Source of the DNA: Variovorax beijingensis | GTDB taxonomy: Bacteria > Pseudomonadota > Gammaproteobacteria > Burkholderiales > Burkholderiaceae_C | Direction: 5' to 3' | DNA: 64,000 bases | Assembly: GCF_007828835.1 (NCBI RefSeq) | Contig: NZ_VIVL01000004.1 | Coordinates: forward strand, 486,306 to 550,305 | In this document: one piece after another, positions 24,405-33,276 of the stretch | Layout: the number at the start of each line of letters is the position of its first letter | Position numbering within the stretch: the first letter of the stretch is position 1 | Program-made: the position numbers and the translations under genes | The notes under the pieces: model-generated | What the model saw: the letters and a program-made list of their open reading frames with translations, nothing else | Told to the model about the DNA's origin: nothing | Databases searched by the model: none

Positions 24405-25319
24405 ATGCAAGACCTCAACGACATGGTTTTCTTCGCCGAGGTGGCAGAGCGCGGCGGCTTTGCCGCGGCCAGCCGCGCGCTCGGCATTCCCAAGTCGCGC
24501 CTGTCGCGCCGTGTGGCGGAACTGGAGGATCGGCTCGGCGTGCAGCTGATGCAGCGCAGCACGCGGCGCCTGTCGCTCACGCCTGCGGGCGAGATCTTCC
24601 TGCGGCATTCGGCCGCCGTGCGGGACGCGGCGCAGGCCGCGACCGAGGCGGTGGCGCAGGTGCACACCGAGCCCTGCGGCACGGTCCGCCTGAGCTGCCC
24701 GATCACCATCGCCCACAGCGGGCTTGCACAGCTGCTGCCGCGCTTCATGGAGCGCTACCCGGCGGTGCGCGTCGACCTGCGCGTCATGAACCGGCCCGTG
24801 GACCTGATCGAGGAGGGCATCGACATCGCGCTGCGCGTGCGCCCCGCCATCGAAGACAGCACCACGCTCGTGGCCAAGGTGCTGGGCACCAGCCGCGCCG
24901 TGCTCGTGGCCCGGCCGGAGCTGCTGCAGCGCCTCGGGCCGGTCCGCACGCCGGACGACCTTGCGCGGCTGCCGACGACGGCCATGTCGGCCAACGCCGA
25001 GGGCCGCAGCGAATGGCGGCTCGAGGGGCCGAAAGGCGAGATTCACGTGCACGTCCATACGCCACGCTGCGTGGCGGACGATCTGGCGACGCTGCAGCTG
25101 GTCGCGCTCGAAGGCGTGGGCGCGACGCTGCTGCCCGGCTACATGTGCCGCGCCGACGTGGAGGCGGGCCGGCTCGCGCAGGTGCTGCCCGGCTGGGGGC
25201 CTGCGCCGGTGATCGCCCACATGGTTTTCCCGCCGCGGCGGGCCCTGGTGCCGGCGGTTCGCCAGCTGATCGATTTCCTGACCGAGCACATGAGCGGGAG
25301 CCAATCGGGCATGTATTAG
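24405..25319 (+). CDS. LysR-family regulator, divergent from azoR
   Basis: A 304-residue LysR regulator. The helix-turn-helix covers about residues 5-62, with GGFAAASRALGIPKSRLSRRVAELE as the recognition region (best seen as ALGIPKSRLSRRV). The effector-binding domain follows from about residue 90. The opening MVFFAEVAERGGF and the later RPVDLIEEGIDIALRV are typical of the large group that controls azoreductase and quinone-reductase genes. I take the ATG at 24405 as the start; the longer frame from 24351 would put the start upstream of the operator dyad and adds an unconserved tail. Its probable targets are azoR and itself. Confidence 0.9.
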   Translation: MQDLNDMVFFAEVAERGGFAAASRALGIPKSRLSRRVAELEDRLGVQLMQRSTRRLSLTPAGEIFLRHSAAVRDAAQAATEAVAQVHTEPCGTVRLSCPITIAHSGLAQLLPRFMERYPAVRVDLRVMNRPVDLIEEGIDIALRVRPAIEDSTTLVAKVLGTSRAVLVARPELLQRLGPVRTPDDLARLPTTAMSANAEGRSEWRLEGPKGEIHVHVHTPRCVADDLATLQLVALEGVGATLLPGYMCRADVEAGRLAQVLPGWGPAPVIAHMVFPPRRALVPAVRQLIDFLTEHMSGSQSGMY

Positions 25320-25353
25320 CGGATCGGGGCTTCTTATGCGAAAAACGCCATAA

Positions 25354-25401
25354 CCAAACAAGTAGATATTCGTTTGGCATTGAAGCTGCGCTTCGCACAA
25401 T
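25354..25401 (+). promoter_or_regulatory. lsfA/cys operon promoter with overlapping inverted repeat
   Basis: CCAAAC at 25354 and GTTTGG at 25372 form an inverted repeat with 12 bases between the arms. The right arm overlaps the -35 box TTGGCA at 25374, and CACAAT at 25396 is a -10 box with a 16-base spacer. The layout fits a transcription factor bound on the -35 element. Because the operon is a sulfate-starvation one, CysB is the natural candidate (inference). Confidence 0.55.
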
Positions 25402-25431
25402 CCCAGGCTCCCATCCATCCAAGGAGCGACC

Positions 25432-26073
25432 ATGGCGACCCTGCGACTCGGCGACACAGCCCCCAATTTCACCCAGGACTCCAGCGAAGGCCCCCTCGAC
25501 TTCTACCAGTGGGCCGGCGATTCGTGGGTGGTGTTCTTCTCGCACCCGGCCGATTTCACGCCCGTGTGCACCACCGAGCTCGGCAAGACCGCGGCGCTGT
25601 CGGGCGAATTCGCCAAGCGCGGCGTGAAGCCGATCGCGCTGAGCGTCGACCCGGCCACCAGGCACAAGGAGTGGATCGGCGACATCAACGAGACGCAGAA
25701 CACCACCGTCAACTTCCCGATCATCGCGGACCATGACCGCAAGGTGGCCGACCTGTACGACCTGATCCACCCGAACGCATCGGCCACTGCCACGGTGCGC
25801 AGCGTGTTCATCATCGATCCGAAGAAGGCGATCCGCGCGACCATCACCTACCCGGCATCCACCGGCCGCAACTTCGACGAGATCCTGCGCGTGATCGACT
25901 CGCTGCAGCTCACCGACAGCCACAAGGTGGCCACGCCCGTGAACTGGAAGGATGGCGACGACGTGGTCATCATCCCGAGCATCCAGGACCCGGCCGAACT
26001 GGCCGAGCGCTTCCCCAAGGGCTTCAAGGCCGTGAAGCCCTACCTGCGCATCACGCCGCAGCCCAACAAGTAA
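25432..26073 (+). CDS. lsfA: 1-Cys peroxiredoxin LsfA (sulfate-starvation type)
   Basis: A 213-residue peroxiredoxin of the Prx6 subfamily that reduces peroxides. The peroxidatic cysteine is Cys46 in PADFTPVCTTELG, and it is the only cysteine in the protein, so it is a 1-Cys enzyme. The C-terminal extension ending PYLRITPQPNK matches the LsfA proteins of Pseudomonas, which were named for their induction by sulfate limitation and are linked to sulfonate metabolism. The ribosome-binding site AAGGAG precedes the ATG. It heads an operon with a hydrolase and the sulfate transporter (20 bases to the next gene), which supports the LsfA name over a generic AhpC/TSA label. Confidence 0.93.
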   Translation: MATLRLGDTAPNFTQDSSEGPLDFYQWAGDSWVVFFSHPADFTPVCTTELGKTAALSGEFAKRGVKPIALSVDPATRHKEWIGDINETQNTTVNFPIIADHDRKVADLYDLIHPNASATATVRSVFIIDPKKAIRATITYPASTGRNFDEILRVIDSLQLTDSHKVATPVNWKDGDDVVIIPSIQDPAELAERFPKGFKAVKPYLRITPQPNK

Positions 26074-26093
26074 GCGGGCAGGGCAGCGCCTTC

Positions 26094-26669
26094 ATGCAGA
26101 CTTCCGTGATCATCGTGCCCGGCTGGCGCGACTCCGGGCCCGGCCATTGGCAGAGCCTGTGGGAAGAGCGCATTCCGGGTGCGGCGCGCGTGGTGCAGGA
26201 CGACTGGGCTTCGCCTAAGCGCGAGGCCTGGGTGGCCACGCTCGCCAGGCTGGTGCTCGAAAGCCCCGGGCCGGTGGTGATTGCCGCACACAGCCTGGGC
26301 TGCATTGCCACGGCGCACCTGCCGGCCGAGGCGGCGGCGCGCATCCGCGGGGCGCTGCTGGTGGCACCGGCCGATCCGGAGCGCCGGGCCGTGCTGTCGG
26401 ACTTCGCGCCCGTGCCCTATGCGGCGCTGCCGTACCGCAGCATCGTGGTGGCGAGCAGCAACGACCCGTATTGCCCGATCCGGCTGGCCGGCGCCTATTC
26501 CCGCGCCTGGGGCAGTGAGTTTGTCCGCATGCAGAATGCGGGCCATATCAACATCGATTCGGGGCATGGGGACTGGCCGCTCGGCCTCGCCTTGCTCCAG
26601 TCGCTGACCGACGAGCCCGCCGCTTGGCCGGCAGGCCGTGAATTTTCAGAAAACTTGGCAACCACATGA
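26094..26669 (+). CDS. RBBP9/YdeN-family serine hydrolase
   Basis: A 191-residue alpha/beta hydrolase of the RBBP9/YdeN family. The family signature VPGWRDSGPGHWQSLWE is near the N terminus. The triad is Ser67 in AAHSLGC, an aspartate in SSNDPYCP and a histidine in GHINIDSGHGDWP. No signal peptide is present, so it is cytosolic. It sits between lsfA and sbp: its start is 20 bases after lsfA and its stop overlaps the sbp start by ATGA. That makes it an integral part of a sulfate-uptake operon. No specific substrate is known for such members; hydrolysis of a thioester or sulfur-containing ester would fit the context but is speculation. Confidence 0.88.
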   Translation: MQTSVIIVPGWRDSGPGHWQSLWEERIPGAARVVQDDWASPKREAWVATLARLVLESPGPVVIAAHSLGCIATAHLPAEAAARIRGALLVAPADPERRAVLSDFAPVPYAALPYRSIVVASSNDPYCPIRLAGAYSRAWGSEFVRMQNAGHINIDSGHGDWPLGLALLQSLTDEPAAWPAGREFSENLATT

Positions 26670-27682
26670 CTTCCAGATTCAAGACCTTTGCCGCCGTGCT
26701 CGCACTGGCGTCTTCCGCACTCGCCGGCGGCAGCGCCTTCGCGCAGGGCAGCACGCTGCTGAACGCCTCGTACGACGTGGCGCGCGAGTTCTACAAGGAC
26801 TACAACGCGGCGTTCGTGGCCAACTACAAGAAGACCACCGGCAAGGACGTGAAGATCGACCAGTCGCATGGCGGCTCGAGCGCCCAGGCGCGCGCGGTGG
26901 CCGACGGCCTCGATGCCGACGTGGTGACCATGAACACCTCCACCGACATCGACTTCCTGGCCAACGCCGGCGTGGTCGCGAAGGACTGGAACAAGAAGTT
27001 TCCCGAGAACGCATCGCCCACCACCTCGACCATGCTGTTCCTGGTGCGCAACGGCAACCCCAAGGGCATCAAGGACTGGGAAGACTTGGTCAAGCCCGGC
27101 GTGCAGGTCGTGATCGTCAACCCCAAGACCGGCGGCAACGGGCGCTACGCCTACCTGGCGGCCTGGGGCTACGTCAAGAAGAAGGGCGGCACCGACGCCC
27201 AGGCGGCCGAGTTCGTCGGCAAGCTGTTCAAGAACGTGCCGGTGCTGGCGCGCGGCGGCCGCGACGCGACCACCGCCTTCCTGCAGCGCAACATCGGCGA
27301 TGCGCTGATCACCTTCGAATCCGAAGTGGTGTCGATCGACCGCGAGTTCGGCTCCGGCAAGGTCGATTCGGTCTATCCGTCGATCAGCATCGTGGCCGAG
27401 AACCCGGTGGCCGTGGTCGAGCGCACCACCAAGAAGAAGGGCACCGGCGAACTCGCCAAGGCCTACCTCGACTGGCTCTATTCCGAAGAGGCGCAGGAAA
27501 TTGCCGCCAGGCACGCGCTGCGCCCGCGCTCGCAGGCCGTGCTCAAGAAGTACGCCGCCACCTTCAAGCCGCTGCAGCTGTTCACGGTGCAGGAACTGTT
27601 CGGCAGCCTCGGCGACGCCCAGAAGGTGCACTTCAACGACGGTGGCCAGTTCGACAAGCTCTACACCCCTGGCGCGAAGTAA
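26666..27682 (+). CDS. sbp: Sulfate ABC transporter substrate-binding protein Sbp
   Basis: A 338-residue periplasmic sulfate-binding protein, first component of the CysTWA importer that follows. The mature part starts STLLNASYDVAREFYKDYN, read as LLNASYDVAREFY, and the QSHGGSSAQARAVADGL and NPKTGGNGRYAYLAAWG stretches are typical of Sbp. Its leader, MTSRFKTFAAVLALASSALA then GSAFAQ, is an ordinary Sec type without twin arginines, unlike the copy at 10169. Roughly 50 percent of positions agree between the two copies by eye. It overlaps the upstream hydrolase gene by four bases, and the cysT start codon follows its stop with no gap. Confidence 0.94.
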   Translation: MTSRFKTFAAVLALASSALAGGSAFAQGSTLLNASYDVAREFYKDYNAAFVANYKKTTGKDVKIDQSHGGSSAQARAVADGLDADVVTMNTSTDIDFLANAGVVAKDWNKKFPENASPTTSTMLFLVRNGNPKGIKDWEDLVKPGVQVVIVNPKTGGNGRYAYLAAWGYVKKKGGTDAQAAEFVGKLFKNVPVLARGGRDATTAFLQRNIGDALITFESEVVSIDREFGSGKVDSVYPSISIVAENPVAVVERTTKKKGTGELAKAYLDWLYSEEAQEIAARHALRPRSQAVLKKYAATFKPLQLFTVQELFGSLGDAQKVHFNDGGQFDKLYTPGAK

Positions 27683-28570
27683 ATGAGCGGCGCTGTTTCT
27701 TCGGCGCTCCCGTCCGCGGGAGCGCCGCTTTCGCATGTGAACCGGGCAGGGGGCTCCAAGCGGGTGCTGCCCGGTTTCCACATCACGCTCGGCTTCTCCA
27801 TTCTCTACCTGAGCCTGATCGTGCTGATCCCGCTCTCGGCGCTGGTCTTCAAGACCTTCACGCTGAGCTGGGAACAGTTCTGGGTGGCCGTGACCGCGCC
27901 GCGCGTGATGGCCTCGTACCGGCTCACCTTCGGCGCCTCGCTGATCGCGGCCGTGGTCAACGCGGTGTTCGGCCTGCTCGTGGCCTGGGTGCTGGTGCGC
28001 TACAAGTTCCCGGGCAAGCGCATCGTCGATGCGCTGGTCGACCTGCCGTTCGCGCTGCCCACGGCGGTGGCCGGCATCTCGCTCACGGCGCTGCTCGCGG
28101 GCAACGGCTGGATCGGGCAATTGCTCGAGCCGCACGGCATCAAGCTGGCGTTCACGCCGGCGGGCATCGTGATTGCGCTGATCTTCATCGGCCTGCCCTT
28201 CGTGGTGCGCACGGTGCAGCCGGTGCTGGAAGACGCCGAGAAGGAACTCGAGGAAGCCGCCACCTCGCTGGGCGCGACGCGGCTGCAGACCTTCACGAAG
28301 GTGATCTTCCCGTCGATCGCGCCGGCGCTGCTCACGGGCTTTGCCATGGCCTTTGCACGCGCCATCGGCGAGTACGGCTCGGTGATCTTCATCGCCGGCA
28401 ACATGCCGATGATTTCGGAGATCACGCCGCTCATCATCATCGGCAAGCTGGAGCAGTACGACTATGCGGGCGCCACCGCGGTCGCGCTGGTGATGCTGGT
28501 CCTTTCATTCGTCCTGCTGCTGGTCATCAACGGCCTGCAGGCCTGGCAGCGTCGCCGCGCAGGAGCCTAG
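27683..28570 (+). CDS. cysT: Sulfate ABC transporter permease CysT (CysU)
   Basis: A 295-residue inner-membrane permease subunit with about six helices, partner of CysW in sulfate and thiosulfate import. The coupling loop [21 protein letters not shown] (seen as [14 protein letters not shown]) docks with CysA. A further family block is [20 protein letters not shown], here as [13 protein letters not shown]. The ATG immediately abuts the sbp stop. The 130-base gap to cysW contains a repetitive stem-loop element. The N-terminal 25 residues form a polar, Ser/Ala-rich tail before the first helix. Confidence 0.95.
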   Translation: MSGAVSSALPSAGAPLSHVNRAGGSKRVLPGFHITLGFSILYLSLIVLIPLSALVFKTFTLSWEQFWVAVTAPRVMASYRLTFGASLIAAVVNAVFGLLVAWVLVRYKFPGKRIVDALVDLPFALPTAVAGISLTALLAGNGWIGQLLEPHGIKLAFTPAGIVIALIFIGLPFVVRTVQPVLEDAEKELEEAATSLGATRLQTFTKVIFPSIAPALLTGFAMAFARAIGEYGSVIFIAGNMPMISEITPLIIIGKLEQYDYAGATAVALVMLVLSFVLLLVINGLQAWQRRRAGA

Positions 28571-28584
28571 GAATGTTGCACTCC

Positions 28585-28680
28585 CCCAGTCTTCGCGCAC
28601 TTCGTGTCGCTTCGCCAACCCCCTCGCCGGGGGCAACACCAGCAGCCCGGCAAAGCCGGTTCTGCGGTGTTCCTTCGCGC
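28585..28680. repeat. REP-like palindromic element between cysT and cysW
   Basis: This 130-base spacer contains a dense set of stems. The main one pairs AACACC at 28635-28640 with GGTGTT at 28666-28671, GCAG with CTGC, and CCGGC with GCCGG around an AAA loop. A smaller CCCC/GGGG stem lies at about 28619-28633. A leading CTTCGCGCACTTCGTGTCGC stretch looks like the conserved arm of an intergenic repeat that I associate with Variovorax and Acidovorax genomes. It has no coding potential and no neighbouring transposase. I recognise the family loosely; a genome-wide search would settle it. Confidence 0.6.
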
Positions 28681-28700
28681 AGCCTCATCGAGAGTTCGCT

Positions 28701-29603
28701 ATGAGTGCGCCGTCCAAGATCATTCGCCGCGCACAGGCCGGCACCACCGAATCGGCCTGGGTGCGCTGGACGCTGATCGGCATTGCGCTCGCGTTCATGT
28801 TCCTGTTCCTCGTGCTGCCGCTGGCCGCCGTGGCGACGGAAGCGCTGCGCAAGGGCCTCGATGCCTATCTCGAAGCACTGAAGGAGCCCGACGCCTGGAG
28901 CGCGATTCGCCTCACCTTGATCACGGCCGCCATCGCGGTGCCGATGAACCTGGTGTTCGGCGTGGCCGCAGCCTGGGCCATCGCCAAGTTCGAGTTCCGC
29001 GGCAAGGCCTTCCTGACCACGCTGGTGGACCTGCCGTTCGCGGTGTCGCCGGTGGTGGCGGGGCTGATCTATGTGCTGGTGTTCGGCGCGCAGGGCTGGC
29101 TCGGCCCGTGGCTCGCGGAGCACGACATCAAGATCATCTTCGCGGTGCCGGGCATCGTGCTGGCGACGGTGTTCGTGACCTTCCCGTTCATCGCGCGCGA
29201 ACTCGTGCCGCTGATGCAGGCGCAGGGCACCGACGAGGAGCAGGCCGCCATCGTGCTCGGCGCGACCGGCTGGCAGACCTTCTGGCGCGTGACCCTGCCC
29301 AACATCAAGTGGGGCCTGCTGTACGGCGTGATCCTGTGCAACGCACGCGCCATGGGCGAGTTCGGGGCGGTGTCGGTGGTGTCGGGCCACATCCGCGGCC
29401 AGACCAACACCATGCCGCTGCATGTGGAAGTGCTCTACAACGAATACCAGTCGGTGGCGGCCTTTGCCGTGGCCTCGCTGCTCGCCATCCTGGCGCTGGT
29501 CACGCTGGTGATCAAGTCGGTCATCGAATGGCGGCATGAGCGCGAAATGAAGGCCATTGCCGAGCTGCCGCCAGAGCGGCCACCCGAGCCCTCGGCGGCC
29601 TGA
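28701..29603 (+). CDS. cysW: Sulfate ABC transporter permease CysW
   Basis: A 300-residue membrane subunit that pairs with CysT. About six hydrophobic segments are visible, with the first at roughly residues 24-46. The CysW-specific coupling loop [22 protein letters not shown] is present (seen as [13 protein letters not shown]), and the [17 protein letters not shown] stretch is diagnostic. Length is normal for the family. It starts after the repeat element at 28585-28680, while cysA follows 18 bases later. Orthology to CysW rather than a molybdate permease is supported by the full sbp-cysT-cysW-cysA order. Confidence 0.95.
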   Translation: MSAPSKIIRRAQAGTTESAWVRWTLIGIALAFMFLFLVLPLAAVATEALRKGLDAYLEALKEPDAWSAIRLTLITAAIAVPMNLVFGVAAAWAIAKFEFRGKAFLTTLVDLPFAVSPVVAGLIYVLVFGAQGWLGPWLAEHDIKIIFAVPGIVLATVFVTFPFIARELVPLMQAQGTDEEQAAIVLGATGWQTFWRVTLPNIKWGLLYGVILCNARAMGEFGAVSVVSGHIRGQTNTMPLHVEVLYNEYQSVAAFAVASLLAILALVTLVIKSVIEWRHEREMKAIAELPPERPPEPSAA

Positions 29604-29621
29604 GAGAGAAAGAACAAGACC

Positions 29622-30719
29622 ATGAGCATCGAAATCCGCAACATCAGCAAGCAGTTCGGCGACTTCCGCGCACTGAACAACGTGAACCTCGACGTCGAGT
29701 CGGGCGAACTCGTCGCGCTGCTCGGCCCCTCGGGCTGCGGCAAGACCACGCTGCTGCGCATCATCGCGGGGCTGGAGACGGCCGACACCGGCAGCATTCT
29801 CTTTTCGGGCGAGGACACCACCGACGTGCACGTGCGCGAGCGGCAGGTGGGCTTCGTGTTCCAGCATTACGCGCTGTTCCGCCACATGACGGTGTTCGAG
29901 AACGTCGCGTTCGGCCTGCGCGTGAAGCCGCGCAAGGAGCGCCCGAGCGACGCGCAGATCAAGCAGAAGGTGACCGACCTGCTCAAGCTGGTGCAGCTCG
30001 ACTGGCTGGCCGACCGTTACCCGTCGCAGCTCTCGGGCGGCCAGCGCCAGCGCATCGCATTGGCGCGCGCATTGGCGGTGGAACCCAAGGTGCTGCTGCT
30101 CGACGAACCCTTCGGCGCGCTCGACGCCAAGGTGCGCAAGGAGCTGCGGCGCTGGCTGCGCCGGCTGCACGACGAGCTGCACGTCACCTCGATCTTCGTC
30201 ACGCACGACCAGGAAGAGGCGCTCGAAGTGGCCGACCGCGTGGTGGTCATCAACAAGGGCCGCATCGAGCAGGTCGGCTCGCCGCAAGAGGTGTGGGACC
30301 AGCCCGCGAGCCCCTTCGTCTATGGCTTCCTGGGCGACGTGAACCTGTTCCACGGCCGGGCCGACAATGGCGCGGTGCAGCTGGACGGCATGCGCCTGGA
30401 CTCGCCCGAACACAGCGGCGCGCGCGACGCCAAGGCCATGGCCTACGTGCGCCCGCACGATCTCACGGTGGAGCGCTACACCGCCGGCGCCACCGGCATC
30501 GTCGCCACCCTGTCGCGCGCCATCGTGGTCGGCCCGATCGCGCGGCTGGAACTTGAGCCCACCGAAACGAATCCAGATAATCCGGGCTCCGGAACCATCA
30601 TCGAGGCGCAACTTCCTGCGCAACAGTTCCGTGAACTGGGCCTGCACGAGGGCGACACGGTCGTCGCCACGCCGCGCAAGGCCCGGGTGTTCGTAGAAGA
30701 AGATTGGGTTTCCCCTTGA
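29622..30719 (+). CDS. cysA: Sulfate ABC transporter ATPase CysA
   Basis: A 365-residue ATPase subunit of the sulfate/thiosulfate importer. The ABC core has Walker [10 protein letters not shown] at about 37-45, the [10 protein letters not shown]-loop, the signature [15 protein letters not shown], Walker [14 protein letters not shown] and [10 protein letters not shown]. After residue 235 a C-terminal TOBE regulatory domain follows, beginning [12 protein letters not shown] (here [13 protein letters not shown]), as in full-length CysA. AGAGAAAGAA precedes the ATG. The final 16 bases overlap the dsbB frame. Confidence 0.95.
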   Translation: MSIEIRNISKQFGDFRALNNVNLDVESGELVALLGPSGCGKTTLLRIIAGLETADTGSILFSGEDTTDVHVRERQVGFVFQHYALFRHMTVFENVAFGLRVKPRKERPSDAQIKQKVTDLLKLVQLDWLADRYPSQLSGGQRQRIALARALAVEPKVLLLDEPFGALDAKVRKELRRWLRRLHDELHVTSIFVTHDQEEALEVADRVVVINKGRIEQVGSPQEVWDQPASPFVYGFLGDVNLFHGRADNGAVQLDGMRLDSPEHSGARDAKAMAYVRPHDLTVERYTAGATGIVATLSRAIVVGPIARLELEPTETNPDNPGSGTIIEAQLPAQQFRELGLHEGDTVVATPRKARVFVEEDWVSP

Positions 30720-31219
30720 TCGATTGGTACTTCGGCGCGCCGCGCCGCGCGTATGGGCTGGTCTGCCTGGCCTGCGTCCTGATGCTGGCCTTCGGGCTCT
30801 ACCTGCAGCACGTGGTCGGGCTCGAGCCTTGCCCCATGTGCATCGTGCAGCGCTATGCGCTGGTGCTGGTGGCGCTTTTCACCGGGCTGGCCGGCGTGTT
30901 CAGGAGCCGCGGCCTGCAGGCAACGGGCGGCGTGCTGGCGCTGGTGGCGGCCGCGGGCGGCGCCTACACCGCGGCGGCGCAAAGCTGGCTCCAGTGGAAC
31001 CCGCCCGAGGTCGTGACCTGCGGGCGCGACCTCTACGGAATGATCGAGACCTTTCCGCTCAAGCGGGCGCTGCCGATGATCTTCCGCGGCGGCGGCGATT
31101 GTTCGAAGGTCGACTGGTCGCTGTTCGGCCTGACGCTCGCGAACTGGTCGTTCATCGCCTTCGTGGTGCTGGCGGTGCTGCTGCTCGTGCTGCTTTTTCG
31201 CCGGCCCGCGGCGCGCTAG
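30704..31219 (+). CDS. dsbB: Disulfide bond formation protein DsbB
   Basis: A 171-residue inner-membrane protein with four hydrophobic segments that reoxidises periplasmic DsbA and passes electrons to quinone. Both redox pairs are present: Cys43 and Cys46 in EPCPMC, and Cys106 and Cys133 in the second periplasmic loop. The frame opens with TTG at 30704, inside the cysA end. The next possible start, another TTG, lies at 30716. Either way it overlaps cysA, so it is likely to be co-transcribed with the sulfate operon, an arrangement that joins disulfide chemistry to sulfur supply. Its stop abuts the stop of the convergent ParA-like gene. Confidence 0.9.
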   Translation: MGFPLIDWYFGAPRRAYGLVCLACVLMLAFGLYLQHVVGLEPCPMCIVQRYALVLVALFTGLAGVFRSRGLQATGGVLALVAAAGGAYTAAAQSWLQWNPPEVVTCGRDLYGMIETFPLKRALPMIFRGGGDCSKVDWSLFGLTLANWSFIAFVVLAVLLLVLLFRRPAAR

Positions 31220-31912
31220 CTAGAGCGGCAGGGTGTCGAAGGCTGCGTAGGCGGTCGCCAGCCAGGACTTCACGCGCTGGCGCTCCAGCAGGCCGAGCGC
31301 ATGCGGCCCTTCGCGGTCGTTCACGGCCTTCCAGAAACTGGTGTTCTGCGCATCGATCTTGCGCATGCTCGCCTCATGCAGGCGCGGCAGCGTGATCACG
31401 CGGGCGCCGTTCGCGGTGGCCTTGGAAAGCGACTGCGACGCCAGCAGCATGCCGAAGTCGCTGCCGCGGCCGTAGTTCTGCACCACGATGTAGTTGGGCC
31501 GGTTGCCGAAGGTGTCGATCAGCGTGCCGAGCAGGTCGGTGGAGTCCTTGCCGTCGTCCAGCACGTGCCAGAAGTTCACGGCCACGCCCAGCTCGTCGAA
31601 CACGTCGAACAGGTCCGATTCCTTGATCCAGCGCGACAGCGGCGCGAGCGTCTGGGCCGCGAGGTCGACGATGACGCTTTGCTGCGGATTCGTCTCGAAG
31701 CCGTTCACCACGGTGTCCAGGCCCTCGAAGCTGTCGACCACGATGGGCGAGGCAAAGCCTTCGTAGAAGCGCGTGAACGAGCTGTGCGAGCGGTCGGTGT
31801 CGAAGCCCGTGAAAGGCTTGCTGTGGTCGATGAAGTACTGCGCCAGCACGCGCGCCGTGACCGACTTGCCGACACCGCCTTTTTCGCCGCCGATGAAATT
31901 GATGGAGCTCAT
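31220..31912 (-). CDS. Orphan ParA/MinD-type ATPase
   Basis: A 230-residue P-loop ATPase with the deviant Walker A EKGGVGKS at about residues 9-16. VIVDLAAQTL takes the place of the switch-II aspartate block at about 79-88. The C-terminal helix ends ATAYAAFDTLPL. It resembles ParA-like proteins sometimes annotated as mobilisation proteins. No parB-like gene, centromere-like repeat or conjugation gene lies nearby, and the flanking genes are dsbB and hipA. It could position a protein complex rather than DNA. The start is ATG with TTTCGAGGCAGCAG upstream on its strand. ATPase family firm, role unknown. Confidence 0.8.
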   Translation of the reverse strand: MSSINFIGGEKGGVGKSVTARVLAQYFIDHSKPFTGFDTDRSHSSFTRFYEGFASPIVVDSFEGLDTVVNGFETNPQQSVIVDLAAQTLAPLSRWIKESDLFDVFDELGVAVNFWHVLDDGKDSTDLLGTLIDTFGNRPNYIVVQNYGRGSDFGMLLASQSLSKATANGARVITLPRLHEASMRKIDAQNTSFWKAVNDREGPHALGLLERQRVKSWLATAYAAFDTLPL

Positions 31913-31977
31913 GAGTTGCTGCTGCCTCGAAAGGGTGGAGGAGTGAAGGGCCGGATCATTCTAGGGGCCGCGTTTTT

Positions 31978-33276
31978 CTATTTGCCGCGCCTGGCCATGC
32001 CCTGCAGCAAGGGATGTGCCTGCAAACGCTGCTGCAGCCGTTTTTTCCAGGCGGCCGGCAGCGTCGAGGCCTCGATCATTTCGGGCCAGCGGCTGCGCGC
32101 GAGCCGCGCCGTGTCCGCAACGGCGCGCCGCATCAGCGGTTCGTGCAGCCCCGTCGAGAAACAGAAGGCGCGCACGTTGGCGGGCGTGAAGAGGGCGGTG
32201 CGTCGGGGGGCAGCCTCGCCCGGCGACGCCGGCAGAAGAGGCAGGGCATGGCCGTCGACACCCTGAAGCGCGGCATAGGCCACGATGTCGTAGGCCGGGG
32301 CCAGCCGCGGTGCGATGCCGTCGGGGTACAGCACGCCGAAGTTCTTCAGATGCGCATCGGGGTTGCCGAGCAGGTCGTTCACCGCGAGGCGCCGCACGAG
32401 TTCGAGCACCGCTTCCTCGCCGAGCGATGGAAAGGCGCGCATGGCCAGTGCCATGTCGAGGTAGCTGGCGCTGTACTTGTGCATCGGGTCGACCGCGAGC
32501 ACCTGCGCGAAGTCCTCGAAATGGATGCGGCGCGCGCCCTCGCGGTCGAAGCGCGTGACGGCAAGGAAGTCGGGCTCGTCGGGCAGCGCGTAGCTGTGCT
32601 CGGCCGCAATGGCCGAGAGCGGCGCAAGTTCAGCGTGGCAGACCTCGACGCCGGCCGCCCGCGCCAGCTGGAGCGAGAGCATCTCCAGCTGCGGCATGTG
32701 GGGGCGCCCGGCCACGGGCAGCTTGGCGATCACGCGGGTGCTCGCGCCGGCGCGGGTGCGGGCCACGTAGCGCCCGCCCTGCCGGCGCAGGCCGAGCTTG
32801 GGCTGCACGCCCGACACCGAGATGCCCTGCGGCATCGGCAGTTCGACCACGGACATCTCGAGCGCGTCCTGGTCCTGTGTGATGAGCCGCTGCAAGGTGC
32901 CGCGGTCGACCGCAACCGGCCGGGCGCTCACCGCGCCGGGCAGGTCGCCGCCGCAGGCCGCAAGCAACTCGAAGTGATCGTTGTCGCGGCAGCCGCGCAA
33001 TTGCGCGATGTGGCTGCGCAGGACGCCTTCGGGCAGCAGGTTCTGGAAGAAGCGTGGCAGCTGCCCGCCCTGTGCGTTGAAGAGCGGGTTCTTGACGTCG
33101 CTCCACAGGGCGGCCTGCGCCGAGGGGTCGCTGGCCACCATCGAAAGCGAAAGCACCTCGGGCGGCGGCGCGGCCACCAGTTCGGGCTCCGCCACGAAGC
33201 GGCAGAGGTCGGCGTACTGGAACAGCTTGCCGAAGCGGCGCGTGCCGAGCGAGATCTCGAGGATCTTGACGTTCAT
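31978..33276 (-). CDS. hipA: HipA-family serine/threonine kinase toxin
   Basis: A 432-residue HipA-type toxin kinase; Escherichia coli HipA phosphorylates glutamyl-tRNA synthetase and induces dormancy. The HipA N-terminal domain includes FNAQGGQLPRFFQNLLPEG near residue 67 (here LPRFFQNLLPEG). The kinase core has SVSGVQPKLGL at about 153-163 as the phosphate-binding region, the catalytic loop GNPDAHLKNFG, and the metal-binding APAYDIV. All are intact, so it should be active. Its start overlaps the hipB-like gene by ATGA, typical for antitoxin-first operons. Family call secure; the cellular target is not known for this branch. Confidence 0.9.
   Translation of the reverse strand: MNVKILEISLGTRRFGKLFQYADLCRFVAEPELVAAPPPEVLSLSMVASDPSAQAALWSDVKNPLFNAQGGQLPRFFQNLLPEGVLRSHIAQLRGCRDNDHFELLAACGGDLPGAVSARPVAVDRGTLQRLITQDQDALEMSVVELPMPQGISVSGVQPKLGLRRQGGRYVARTRAGASTRVIAKLPVAGRPHMPQLEMLSLQLARAAGVEVCHAELAPLSAIAAEHSYALPDEPDFLAVTRFDREGARRIHFEDFAQVLAVDPMHKYSASYLDMALAMRAFPSLGEEAVLELVRRLAVNDLLGNPDAHLKNFGVLYPDGIAPRLAPAYDIVAYAALQGVDGHALPLLPASPGEAAPRRTALFTPANVRAFCFSTGLHEPLMRRAVADTARLARSRWPEMIEASTLPAAWKKRLQQRLQAHPLLQGMARRGK

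Noticed and set aside
28585..28680. CRISPR array
   Set aside because: Only one copy of the stem-loop arms, with no regularly spaced direct repeats and no cas genes; a REP-like element is the better reading.
27883..30719. Molybdate transporter instead of sulfate transporter
   Set aside because: The permeases and ATPase follow the sbp-cysT-cysW-cysA order, and CysA has the sulfate-type TOBE extension; the Mop-like gene is in a different operon.
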